Below are positions 1 to 8,253 of a DNA stretch of 64,000 bases, in pieces. Each line of letters starts with the position of its first letter. The stretch's first letter is position 1. The notes under the pieces are model-generated. The model was given only the letters and a program-made list of their open reading frames with translations, made no database searches and had not been told where the DNA came from. Location: assembly GCA_949068525.1 (NCBI GenBank), contig CARTIQ010000005.1, positions 3,559 through 67,558 on the forward strand, written 5' to 3'. Source of the stretch: an uncultured Eubacteriales bacterium (lineage in GTDB: Bacteria > Bacillota > Clostridia > Oscillospirales > Acutalibacteraceae). Both the position numbers and the translations under genes were made by a program.

Positions 1-2
1 AC

Positions 3-122
3 GAAAAACCAATATATGAATGTGGTATACGGCTAACCGACATGATATACTTGACTAAGAGCCTAAATCATTTAGCGCATTTAAATATTGAAACGAGAAA
101 AACAGATAACAAAAATAAATGA
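3..122 (+). CDS. 3' end of an unidentified gene (partial)
   Basis: An open frame enters from the left edge and ends in TGA at 120-122, giving about 39 residues rich in Lys, Asn and Leu with a basic tail (ends TRKTDNKNK). The stop lies directly against a strong intrinsic terminator, which is the main reason to believe the frame is real. In many Firmicutes recN precedes spoIVB, but this tail does not look like the RecN C-terminus I know, and I assign no function. It could also be chance coding, since only 40 codons are visible. Confidence 0.45.
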   Translation, partial: EKPIYECGIRLTDMIYLTKSLNHLAHLNIETRKTDNKNK

Positions 123-152
123 GGACACAAGAAAAACCTTGTGTCCTTTTTT
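122..152 (+). terminator. Intrinsic terminator, probably bidirectional
   Basis: A 10-bp perfect stem (AGGACACAAG at 122-131, CTTGTGTCCT at 138-147) closes a 6-nt loop and runs into a T tract on the plus strand. It ends the partial gene at the left edge. The minus-strand side is also T-rich, so it can serve the giant gene that ends at 210. Confidence 0.88.
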
Positions 153-209
153 CTTGCATTTAACTGTAACGGATTGCTTAACTTAAAGTTAAAAGCAGTT
201 AATTGTTTT

Positions 210-3200
210 TTAATCGAAGGGACCAAACCCTGAATATGTGTCGCCATTTTTCTTGTAAGGAGAATTACTTTTGCTTGCAGGATTTTCTTCTTTAGGGGTA
301 GTGGGTGAACCAAATTCTTCATAATTGTTATTTGTTTCGGCATCCCCGTCAGGGCTGTCCCAAGGGGGTAGGTGAACGGTATTGTTGTTTTGTGGCGTGT
401 TTTGGGGAGGTGTTTGAGCGTTTTGTGGCGTGCCTTGGTTAGGGGTTTCATTATTATTTTTATTAGGGCTGAAAAAATTTTTAATAGAGCCCCAAAATCC
501 ATGGTTGTTTTTTGTAGGAGTGATAGCTGTAGCCATTTTTATAGGATCAGGTATTTGATTCAAATTCATGTTTAGAGGTGTATGAATTTGTAGCAACGCT
601 GTGGTTGGAGCAGGCGGAGGGGTTTGTTGATTATCAGGGAGATTTGTTAAATTGTTAGCTTGATCTAGCGGGTGTTCATTTTCGGGTTGAGGTATCTGCG
701 CATTTTGCTGCTGTGTGTTATCCGTGCGATCAAGTAAAGGAGTTACGGGTTGCACATTTGTTCCCCGGCGATTCGGAGTTAAAAATGTAGTGGTTTGAGC
801 ATGTTGCTGATTTTCTGGGTTTTCAGTCTGTGCCTCAGCAGGAGTTTCATTCTGTTGCTGATTTTCGTTCTGGTTATTTTCATTTAAATTATCATTTTCA
901 TCTTCATCATCGGCAAGTACATCATTATCATCTAAAAAGTTTGTAGGGGGTTGCAAACCTTTACCATCGCCGAAGTCGCTTCCACTATCAAAAAAATGAT
1001 TTTCTCCTTCACCCTGTTGCGCCATGTATTCTGCGGCAACCTGTTTTGTTAGTTTGACTTGATCACTTATATCACTAGAAGTTTCAGATTCAATTCTTAC
1101 CGCATCTGAGGGGATGTCTGGTATATCCACATCAGAAAATTTACCGCTTTGCTTATTGTTTTCTTGGTTACGCTCTTGCGTTAATTTTTCCAAAAATTCT
1201 CTTGTTAGTCTGATTTGATCACTTATATCACTAGAAGATTCAGATTCAATTCTTACCGCATCTGAGGAGATGTCTGGTATATCCACATCAAAAAAAATCT
1301 TTTCGTTTTCTTCCTCGGTTACATTTTGATTATTCTGTTGCTCAGTTTCATTCTGTTGCTGATTTTCGTTCTGGTTATCTTCACTTAAATTATAATTATC
1401 ATTTTTACTATCAGCGAGATTGTTTTCGTTTTGTGTTCGGCTATCGTATAAATTGTTAAGCGACTTTGACCTTTTGCTTTGCAAATTTTTGAATAGTTGA
1501 TTGTCATCTTTCGCAGCAGGAGCTTGATCCTGTTGCACAATGTTTACATTCTGTGTCTCTTCTTCATTGTTTTCAGTCTGCTCCGCAGCATTTCCATTCT
1601 TTGTCTCTTCTTCAGTCGCTTGCTCATTATTATCAGCCGGTGGTTCAGTTTCATTCTGTTGCAGATTTTCTTGGGTTACAGGCTGTTGCTGATTTTCGCT
1701 AGAATTTGAAGCTGGTTTAATATCTGCCGTAGAATCTTTTGAATTTTGGTGGGTTTCTCCTTGTTGATTCTGGCCACTATTGGACACCAATGGAGTTACA
1801 GGTGGTTTCTCGGTTTTGTTTGCCTTTGGTGTGCTAAAAGTCCCGTTAGGTGTTTCTCTTTCTTGAGAATTGTTTTGCGCGCCTTCTTTAGGTCTGTTCA
1901 TAAGTGGTGATTTAAATCCAGGTCGCGGATTAGCCGAGCATCTAGATTTTAAAAAAGTATGATTGCTGAGTTCGAAACTTATTTCCCCGAAACGGTCACT
2001 TTTATACTTATTTGGAACATAAATAGAGGGGATTTCTGTAACCTTGCTATTGCCCATAGAGGAAAAAATGTAAGATTTAGCTGGGTTTTTTAGCCCGTGA
2101 TAAGTAATGGATTCTAAACTGGAGCAATAAATAAAAGCAAAACTATCAATAAACTTTACGCTAGCAGGAATAACAAGCTCTTTAAGGCTTAAACAGTTAC
2201 AAAAAGCCAGCCTCCCAATTGTCTCCAACCCTTCTGCAAGCTTAATTGAATGTAAGCCAGTGCAGTTTTCAAACGCTGAATTTCCTATAGAAGTTACGCT
2301 ATTAGGGATTTCTATTTGTTGTAGACTGCTGCAATCAGCAAAAGCCTTCTTGCCAATAGAAGTTGTTCCATAGTTTATTTTTACGTTGGTTAAGTTACTG
2401 CAGTTTTCAAACGCTGAATTTCCTATAGAAGTTACGCTATTAGGGATTTCTATTTGTTGTAGACTGCTGCAATCAGCAAAAGCCTTCTTGCCAATAGAAG
2501 TTGTTCCATAGTTTATTTTTACGTTGGTTAAGTTACTGCAGTTTTCAAACGCCGAATCTCCTATAGAAGTTACGCTATTAGGGATTTCTATTTGTTGTAG
2601 ACTGCTGCAAAAACCAAAAGCATTCTCGCCAATAAAAGTTACGTTAACGGGGATATTAATCTGTTGCAATTTTGTGCAACAAAAAAACGTAAATTTTTCA
2701 ATAGATTTTAAATTCTTTGGGATATTTATTTGTTTCAAACTTTCGCAATTCCAAAATACATCTTCCCCAATGGAAGTAACAGTCTCTGGGATTTTTACAG
2801 ATTCTATGTTTAAACAATCCATAAACGCAGCGCTGCCAATAGAAGTTACACCTTCTTTTATATTGACAGTTTTTATTTCACCGCTGTATTTGAGTTGCCA
2901 TGGTGCAGGAGCAATATCTTCGCCCTTATAATCATAATTTGCCATATTGCCTGCGCCAGAGATCTCTAGGTTGCCATCTTTATAAAGCACCCATTTAACG
3001 TTTTGCCCATTATTTACAGAGGTATCTCCACAAAAACCTTCTACAAGGATATTCTCATTTGCTGGATCTTCGTTTTGTGTTCGGTTCTCGTATAAATTGT
3101 TAAGCGACTTTGCCCTTTTGATTTGTTTGTTGTTTTTATTGTTACGTTTATTTTCTAGGATTTTATCATCGGTGTGCGCAACTGTTGTCAACATGTTATT

Positions 3201-6200
3201 CTTCAAATTTTTGAATAGCTCTTTATCCTTATTGGCTTCTATAGCAGGCTTTATTAATGCATCAACGTAATCGTATATATCCGTTGGCGATAAACTTCCG
3301 AGGTTATCTCCTTCCTCAGCATCTTCTTCATATTCCTCGTTAGAACTTATATCAAATTCTTTATAGATTGAATTTTCTGAGCCTCCACTCATATTTTGGT
3401 TTGGAAAAGCATTATTCTCACTTTTAGGTTCTTCAGCGCTATTGGTTTCGTTTTGAGCTTCTTCTTTAGTGCCACCGTCTTTACTCTGTTCAACGCTGGT
3501 GAGCCCATTTTCGTTTTCTTCCTCGGTTACATTTTGATTATTCTGTTGCTCAGTTTCATTCTGTTGCACAGCAGGAGCTTGAGGCTGTAGCATAATGTTT
3601 TCATCCGTTTGCGCATTGTTATTAGCCGCTAGCCCAATGTTTTCAGGATGTAGCTCAACAGGAGCTTCAGACGTTACCTGCATTTTATTCTGTGAGTTTT
3701 CAACTTGATTTTCGTCGGAGGTTATTGATGTGTTTTGAGGTTCTTCGTTGCTTGAAGTTAAACGATCAGTCTTATTTCTTTGTCTACTTCTGCCCGAACC
3801 GTTACCTTTTTGTTTTTGATTTTGTTTGTGCCTTTTTTTCTTATCGGCAAGTTTTTGAGCCGCTAGGGTGTCTTTTTGTGTTTTTTTCTCAAGAGCGTTC
3901 AATTGTTGATCGTTGTTCTTTGGAGTTTGAGCTGATTGCTGATTTTCTTGGGTTACAGGCAGTTGCCCAGTGTTTACAGTCTGTTCCTTAGCATTTTCAT
4001 TCTGCTGGTCATTTTTATCCTGTAGCTCAACAGGCGGTTGGGTGTTTTTAGCCGGTTGTTCAGCAGGTGCTTGAGTAACAAATATAATTGGTTGTGCCGC
4101 TGGGAGAAATTTATTAATTTCTGTCTGGAGCCAAGCCTTGTACCGCTTAAATTCATCTGACTGCCTTATTGCTTGAATTCTATTAAGTAAATCCGTATTT
4201 TCTTTACGACCTCCAAATAACATAGACAGTATGGCAGCCTTATTCATAACGTCATTGTATTCATAAACAGGCTCGTCGGCCTGCTTTTCACGAGACCGAA
4301 ACTCAAATGGGCATTTTTCCTTGACAAATTTTTGAAATACTTGGGCATCGGTAAAGGTTTTATTGGTTTTAGTGCAATCTTTAGTTATTGTTGTTCCGTC
4401 AAGACGAGCGTTGCTGCCGAAGCTGAATACCATTTGGTCGGCGTTATAATCAATTTGTGCCGAGAGAGAAAAGGTGCTTAGCTCGCGTTGCACTTCGGGA
4501 GGGAGATTTTCAAGGGTGTGGCTTCTTAAATTTGCGATAAGCTGGTTAAGCTTTTCTTGAGGGGAAGCAGTCTGAGCATTGAGGTCTCTTGTATTTTTTA
4601 AAAGAAGTTGCTTAGCTGCTTTAAAGTTTTGCGTACTAATATTCGGGCAACCATCCGGCTTTAAGAAAGTAACATTGTCAGACTGGGTTGCATCCCAGCT
4701 CATTGTACAGACATAATTATCAACATATACATTCATAGTTGCAGACTCGACTTTGCGGTCTTTATTTTTTTGTGAGACTATAATCGGCACATCAACACAA
4801 GTAGTTGCCCGATTAATTAGTTTGGAGTTTTCCGCTGCATTTTTTATTGCAGCATCTCTATTTTTGGGGCTTCCATCGCTAGATACTATAACAGTTTGCA
4901 AATCTTTTGCATTGGCATTTTTGTCGTTGCTTTCTAAAAAAGACCTTATAAGATTTTCTTTTAATTTTTGTTGCGTTTTTTTAGAAGCTTTATCTATATC
5001 GGTTTTTTCAGAAGCTTCGATAAATATATTATATCCTTTGTCAAAAGCCGTAAAATAACCGCTATACTGTTGATCTGTCTGTTGATTTGCAGGCCGCAGC
5101 CAATTGTACAATCCCGCAGCAAGACTTGCGACGCCACCCGCAATGGTTCCGGCAATTGCCAAGGGGCTCCAACTAGAGGCTTCTTTATTTGTGCTTTTAT
5201 CCTCAACCGCTGAGAATGTTGTTATATCTGCATTATCCTTGCCAAAGCCTGCAGAATTAGTTTCGCTGTTAGAAAACTTAACTTCGGTACTGCTAGTGTT
5301 GCTTGTGTTTGTTTGAGGAGCTCCAGCTTGTATTGTTCCGCTGACGTTATCAGGAAAATTAAATGTGTTCGGAGCAATCTCTATATTAGTACCATTTTGT
5401 AATTGCATTTCAGCTGCATCGGGGACATTTGAGCTTTCAATATTTATTACAGGCCGCGTTCCTCTCGGTATATTTGAACCTTTTGGGGTGGTTGTGATTA
5501 CTTTGTCGCCTGGTATATTTACTCCGGAACTGTTTGAGATATCATAACTTGTTGGCTTAAGGGATGGTTCTTCTGAATTTCTATCTTCTACTTTTTTTAA
5601 GATCCCTACTGTTCTTTGATCAACAGTATCTGCTAAATCAGGCCTTAAAGGATTATTAACAACCGCTTGTCCTTCATCCACCAATGCGTTGGAGCCACTG
5701 CCTTCGTAATTTAAAGGAGTCTTATTAACATCAACAGACGTCGGTATATTTGAACCTTGTTGGCCAACGAATTGTGTTGCCGCACTGTCTGCCACCACTA
5801 CAGGCGTTTGTATTTGAGAGGCATTTTCTTGTAGCTGTATTTCATTGACATCAACAGGCACTTGTCTAATAAAATGTTCTCCGCTCCATGAGGACCCACC
5901 CTCGGTAACAATAGAGTCTAGGTTTTCTAATTTACTGCTATCCAAATCGTCTTGTGATGGATTATGCCACTCTCCAGGGGTAAATATTAGATCTTGCGGG
6001 AGGGGAGTTACCCTATTATAAGAGGGCAAGTTTTCGGCTGCTACCCTCCAAGAAGGTGTGATAGTTGTATTCCCCTGTTGTTGTATAGAAGGAGGATTTG
6101 TATAACCAAAATCATCTTGTGGAAGTTGATTTAGATGGCTATAATATATGGGACTCAACGCACTATGTGCATTGGTAGTATTAGCAAAATTTATGTTTTG

Positions 6201-7820
6201 GTTTGATTTGTTAATATCGAAGTTATTTGGCGATCCTCCTATGCCTAAAGACGTACTTAATAAAGCTATACCTGATTTTACAAATAAAGGAAGCTCGCCG
6301 GTGTATACATAATATCCAGCTGCGGCAAGGGTTCCCGCAGCTAAAGCTCCATATTTTAAAATGTTTCTCCAGCGAGGACTGGAGTTGTTATAGTTATCTA
6401 TGATTTGCTCATCCTGATTTAGTTGTTCCCCGTCCTGGTTTGTCGGGTCCCCATCCTGGTTTGTCGGGTCCCCGTCCTGATTTGGCTGTTCCGAAGGCGG
6501 AAGGGAGGATACATCATTATCTTCTTGTGAGCTTGGGTTTGTCGCTTCACCCTGATTCTGAGAGTTTGCGTTGTTCCCTTGACTTAGCTGTTCCTCGGGC
6601 TGGCTTTGCGGTCGCTCATCCTGATTTGGCTGTTCCCCATCCTGGTTTGTCGGGTCCCCATCCTGGTTTGTCGGGTCCCCATCCTGATTTGGCTGTTCCG
6701 AAGGCGGAAGGGAGGATACATCATTATCTTCTTGTGAGCTTGGGTTTGTCGCTTCACCCTGATTCTGAGAGTTTGCGTTGTTCCCTTGACTTAGCTGTTC
6801 CTCGGGCTGGCTTTGCGGTCGCTCATCCTGATTTGGCTGTTCCCCATCCTGGTTTGTCGGGTCCCCATCCTGATTTGGCTGTTCCGAAGCCGGAAGGGAG
6901 GATACATCATTATCTTCTTGTGAGCTTGGGTTTGCCGCTTCATCCTGATTCTGAGGATTTAGGTCTCCATCATGGTCCTGAGTCTTTGTGTCTTCATCTT
7001 GATCCTGAGAGTTTGCGTTGTTCCCTTGACTTAGCTGTTCCTCGGGCTGGTCTGGCTGTTGTTCATCCCGGTTTGTCGGTTCCCCATCCTGATTTGGCTG
7101 TTCCTCAGGCTGCATTTGCTGTTCCTCATCCAGGTTTGTCGGTTGCACATCCAAATTTTGCCCAATACTTTCGTTGGTTGTATTAGCTGTTTTATCCTCT
7201 TCTTCATTTCTAATTTCATCTTCAACGAAATTTGCAATTCCACGGTTTTGCAATGCAAAAGTATTCACACGGTCCGTTTCTTTTGAGGTGTTTTTGCTTT
7301 TTTCTTTTCCTAACCTATTAGTATTTGTCGTTGACTTTCTGATATTTTTTTGCTTATTATGTTTTTTATTTGATGTTTCATACTTAGAGTCTGCGTTATT
7401 CTCCTGAAGCTTTGAGCCAGACTTTTTATGGGAGTTGTTATTCTCTTCTTGATCTGATTCCCTTACAATAGGGGTAACCAAAGGGTAACTGTTAATTGCT
7501 GCCACATTAAGAAAAGAACCCAAAGTTGCAAGCAAAAATCCCCAGGCGACACTTTGCCGAGAAGCACCCCCGCTTATGTTTAGTAACTCCTCATTGCTTA
7601 GTTCAGATATTTGATTTTCTGCATATTCGAGAAATTCTTTTGCTGTAAAATTTATTCCATGTTTCTTTGCAATCGGAATAACTTTACTTTTAATAAATTG
7701 TTCCTCATCAAAAACGCGATCTTTTTGCTGTATTTTGTTATTTATTTTGATTAGTTCTTTTGCAATATTTTCATCGGACCTTATTAGATCAAAAAATTTC
7801 TCAACATTTTTAACAGACAT
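210..7820 (-). CDS. Giant Nif11-leader, BspA-like leucine-rich repeat protein
   Basis: 2,536 aa. The first ~85 residues form a Nif11-type leader: a helical, charged segment ending in SNEELLNISGG, with the Gly-Gly at residues 84-85. This is the site cut by C39 peptidases of peptidase-containing ABC exporters. A hydrophobic stretch follows at ~91-112. Residues ~247-467 are tandem Gln/Asn/Asp/Pro repeats. A hydrophobic pair lies at ~489-524 and another hydrophobic segment at ~884-909. Residues ~950-1230 form a Cys-containing, globular-looking region I do not recognise. Residues ~1590-1920 hold about a dozen ~23-aa BspA/LRR_5 repeats (SVTSIG.SAFENCS type). The rest is disordered and Asn/Gln/Glu-rich. 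Start ATG follows AAAGGTGG at good spacing. Known: BspA-like repeats are common in surface adhesins. Inference: an exported adhesin or effector-like protein. It lies inverted between a terminated gene and spoIVB, so it looks inserted. No modifying or transport gene is adjacent. Confidence 0.85.
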   Translation of the reverse strand: MSVKNVEKFFDLIRSDENIAKELIKINNKIQQKDRVFDEEQFIKSKVIPIAKKHGINFTAKEFLEYAENQISELSNEELLNISGGASRQSVAWGFLLATLGSFLNVAAINSYPLVTPIVRESDQEENNNSHKKSGSKLQENNADSKYETSNKKHNKQKNIRKSTTNTNRLGKEKSKNTSKETDRVNTFALQNRGIANFVEDEIRNEEEDKTANTTNESIGQNLDVQPTNLDEEQQMQPEEQPNQDGEPTNRDEQQPDQPEEQLSQGNNANSQDQDEDTKTQDHDGDLNPQNQDEAANPSSQEDNDVSSLPASEQPNQDGDPTNQDGEQPNQDERPQSQPEEQLSQGNNANSQNQGEATNPSSQEDNDVSSLPPSEQPNQDGDPTNQDGDPTNQDGEQPNQDERPQSQPEEQLSQGNNANSQNQGEATNPSSQEDNDVSSLPPSEQPNQDGDPTNQDGDPTNQDGEQLNQDEQIIDNYNNSSPRWRNILKYGALAAGTLAAAGYYVYTGELPLFVKSGIALLSTSLGIGGSPNNFDINKSNQNINFANTTNAHSALSPIYYSHLNQLPQDDFGYTNPPSIQQQGNTTITPSWRVAAENLPSYNRVTPLPQDLIFTPGEWHNPSQDDLDSSKLENLDSIVTEGGSSWSGEHFIRQVPVDVNEIQLQENASQIQTPVVVADSAATQFVGQQGSNIPTSVDVNKTPLNYEGSGSNALVDEGQAVVNNPLRPDLADTVDQRTVGILKKVEDRNSEEPSLKPTSYDISNSSGVNIPGDKVITTTPKGSNIPRGTRPVINIESSNVPDAAEMQLQNGTNIEIAPNTFNFPDNVSGTIQAGAPQTNTSNTSSTEVKFSNSETNSAGFGKDNADITTFSAVEDKSTNKEASSWSPLAIAGTIAGGVASLAAGLYNWLRPANQQTDQQYSGYFTAFDKGYNIFIEASEKTDIDKASKKTQQKLKENLIRSFLESNDKNANAKDLQTVIVSSDGSPKNRDAAIKNAAENSKLINRATTCVDVPIIVSQKNKDRKVESATMNVYVDNYVCTMSWDATQSDNVTFLKPDGCPNISTQNFKAAKQLLLKNTRDLNAQTASPQEKLNQLIANLRSHTLENLPPEVQRELSTFSLSAQIDYNADQMVFSFGSNARLDGTTITKDCTKTNKTFTDAQVFQKFVKEKCPFEFRSREKQADEPVYEYNDVMNKAAILSMLFGGRKENTDLLNRIQAIRQSDEFKRYKAWLQTEINKFLPAAQPIIFVTQAPAEQPAKNTQPPVELQDKNDQQNENAKEQTVNTGQLPVTQENQQSAQTPKNNDQQLNALEKKTQKDTLAAQKLADKKKRHKQNQKQKGNGSGRSRQRNKTDRLTSSNEEPQNTSITSDENQVENSQNKMQVTSEAPVELHPENIGLAANNNAQTDENIMLQPQAPAVQQNETEQQNNQNVTEEENENGLTSVEQSKDGGTKEEAQNETNSAEEPKSENNAFPNQNMSGGSENSIYKEFDISSNEEYEEDAEEGDNLGSLSPTDIYDYVDALIKPAIEANKDKELFKNLKNNMLTTVAHTDDKILENKRNNKNNKQIKRAKSLNNLYENRTQNEDPANENILVEGFCGDTSVNNGQNVKWVLYKDGNLEISGAGNMANYDYKGEDIAPAPWQLKYSGEIKTVNIKEGVTSIGSAAFMDCLNIESVKIPETVTSIGEDVFWNCESLKQINIPKNLKSIEKFTFFCCTKLQQINIPVNVTFIGENAFGFCSSLQQIEIPNSVTSIGDSAFENCSNLTNVKINYGTTSIGKKAFADCSSLQQIEIPNSVTSIGNSAFENCSNLTNVKINYGTTSIGKKAFADCSSLQQIEIPNSVTSIGNSAFENCTGLHSIKLAEGLETIGRLAFCNCLSLKELVIPASVKFIDSFAFIYCSSLESITYHGLKNPAKSYIFSSMGNSKVTEIPSIYVPNKYKSDRFGEISFELSNHTFLKSRCSANPRPGFKSPLMNRPKEGAQNNSQERETPNGTFSTPKANKTEKPPVTPLVSNSGQNQQGETHQNSKDSTADIKPASNSSENQQQPVTQENLQQNETEPPADNNEQATEEETKNGNAAEQTENNEEETQNVNIVQQDQAPAAKDDNQLFKNLQSKRSKSLNNLYDSRTQNENNLADSKNDNYNLSEDNQNENQQQNETEQQNNQNVTEEENEKIFFDVDIPDISSDAVRIESESSSDISDQIRLTREFLEKLTQERNQENNKQSGKFSDVDIPDIPSDAVRIESETSSDISDQVKLTKQVAAEYMAQQGEGENHFFDSGSDFGDGKGLQPPTNFLDDNDVLADDEDENDNLNENNQNENQQQNETPAEAQTENPENQQHAQTTTFLTPNRRGTNVQPVTPLLDRTDNTQQQNAQIPQPENEHPLDQANNLTNLPDNQQTPPPAPTTALLQIHTPLNMNLNQIPDPIKMATAITPTKNNHGFWGSIKNFFSPNKNNNETPNQGTPQNAQTPPQNTPQNNNTVHLPPWDSPDGDAETNNNYEEFGSPTTPKEENPASKSNSPYKKNGDTYSGFGPFD
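1040..1300 (-). repeat. 156-nt duplicated coding segment (DVDIPDI motif)
   Basis: Two copies with a period of 156 nt (52 codons) lie near the C-terminus of the giant protein. For example, gatcacttat occurs at 1061 and again at 1217. Each encodes DVDIPDI.SDAVRIES followed by SSDISDQ and a short predicted helix. The high nucleotide identity indicates a recent or gene-converted duplication. Confidence 0.85.
2268..2690 (-). repeat. 138-nt near-identical LRR tandem repeats
   Basis: Copies start at 2271, 2409 and 2547, exactly 138 nt apart. That equals 46 codons or two ~23-aa leucine-rich units. The copies at 2271 and 2409 are almost identical in nucleotide sequence and the third carries a few changes. 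This is the signature of recent expansion or contraction of the LRR array inside the giant gene. Confidence 0.9.
6420..7080 (-). repeat. Nested tandem repeats encoding Gln/Asn/Asp/Pro stretch
   Basis: The large unit recurs with ggctgttccg at 6484, 6691 and 6877. The spacing is 207 nt and then 186 nt. The 21-nt difference equals one copy of the inner seven-codon unit (NQDGDPT-like). All changes are multiples of three, so the frame is kept. Such arrays vary in copy number by slippage or recombination and commonly encode flexible stalks in exported proteins. Confidence 0.92.
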
Positions 7821-7873
7821 AGTTTACGCCACCTTTTCTTTAATTTAAATTGCAACACTAAATACACTTATAT

Positions 7874-7902
7874 AGATTATCACAAAATCTTGTTTTTGTC
7901 AA
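7874..7902 (-). promoter_or_regulatory. Putative sigma-A promoter of the giant gene
   Basis: On the minus strand, a consensus TTGACA (7902-7897) is followed by a 17-nt spacer and TAATCT (7879-7874). It lies about 55 nt upstream of the ATG. The -10 is imperfect; GATAAT with a 15-nt spacer is an alternative. Confidence 0.5.
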
Positions 7903-8117
7903 TAGTCACAAAAAAAAATAAAATAAAAATATTTTTTGTCAAATATGTCAAAGAGGTGGGTAAAAGTTTAATTTTGGTTTATTAATACCACAAAAAGATA
8001 AAATCAATTAACTCAATTTTTTTGTTGTACAAGTCGATACGATAATGAAAATTAAATAATAAAATTTAATATATTAAGTGATGCTCACATCGAAAAATCA
8101 TGATTTAAAATCCGTAT

Positions 8118-8161
8118 AAAAATTAGGCCCTTCAGAGTAAAAATAAGGACCTAATTTTTTT
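8118..8161 (+). terminator. Orphan intrinsic terminator upstream of spoIVB
   Basis: The left arm (8118-8132) pairs with the right arm (8144-8158). AAAATTAGG pairs with CCTAATTTT, then comes one mismatch, then CCTT pairs with AAGG, and a T run follows. No gene precedes it on the plus strand, since the giant gene runs the other way. It may end a small RNA, regulate a spoIVB leader, or be left over from rearrangement. Confidence 0.75.
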
Positions 8162-8199
8162 ATTTGGCAAGAACGTTAACATTTAACAAAATAAAAAAA

Positions 8200-8228
8200 C
8201 GATATAGTGGAAAATTATAATTATATCG
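8200..8228. repeat. Inverted repeat before spoIVB
   Basis: CGATATA (8200-8206) and TATATCG (8222-8228) flank 15 nt, 13 nt before the spoIVB Shine-Dalgarno. It could be a protein-binding site or a weak hairpin. It has no T run and is not a terminator. Confidence 0.35.
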
Positions 8229-8253
8229 CTCATTGGGCTTGGAGGTGAAAAAT

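Larger units (their letters stand above)
7821..8253. other. 433-bp intergenic region between giant gene and spoIVB
   Basis: This very AT-rich region contains the minus-strand promoter of the giant gene, an intrinsic terminator at 8118-8161 that follows no visible gene, an inverted repeat at 8200-8228 and the spoIVB ribosome binding site. The only plus-strand frames before the terminator are about a dozen codons or fewer. I see no tRNA or known RNA fold. Confidence 0.6.

Noticed and set aside
6420..7080. CRISPR-like periodic repeats
   Set aside because: Units are head-to-tail, multiples of three and coding, with no unique spacers of constant length and no cas genes.
6440..7186. Long open frame of 248 codons on the plus strand, opposite the giant gene's repeats
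   Set aside because: It is a by-product of the repeat's base composition; it has no ribosome binding site, its translation is a repetitive Pro/His/Leu string, and the minus-strand frame is continuous and explains the sequence.
7821..8253. tRNA or known riboswitch in the AT-rich gap
   Set aside because: No cloverleaf, GTTCGAA arm or recognisable aptamer core; only the terminator and an inverted repeat are visible.
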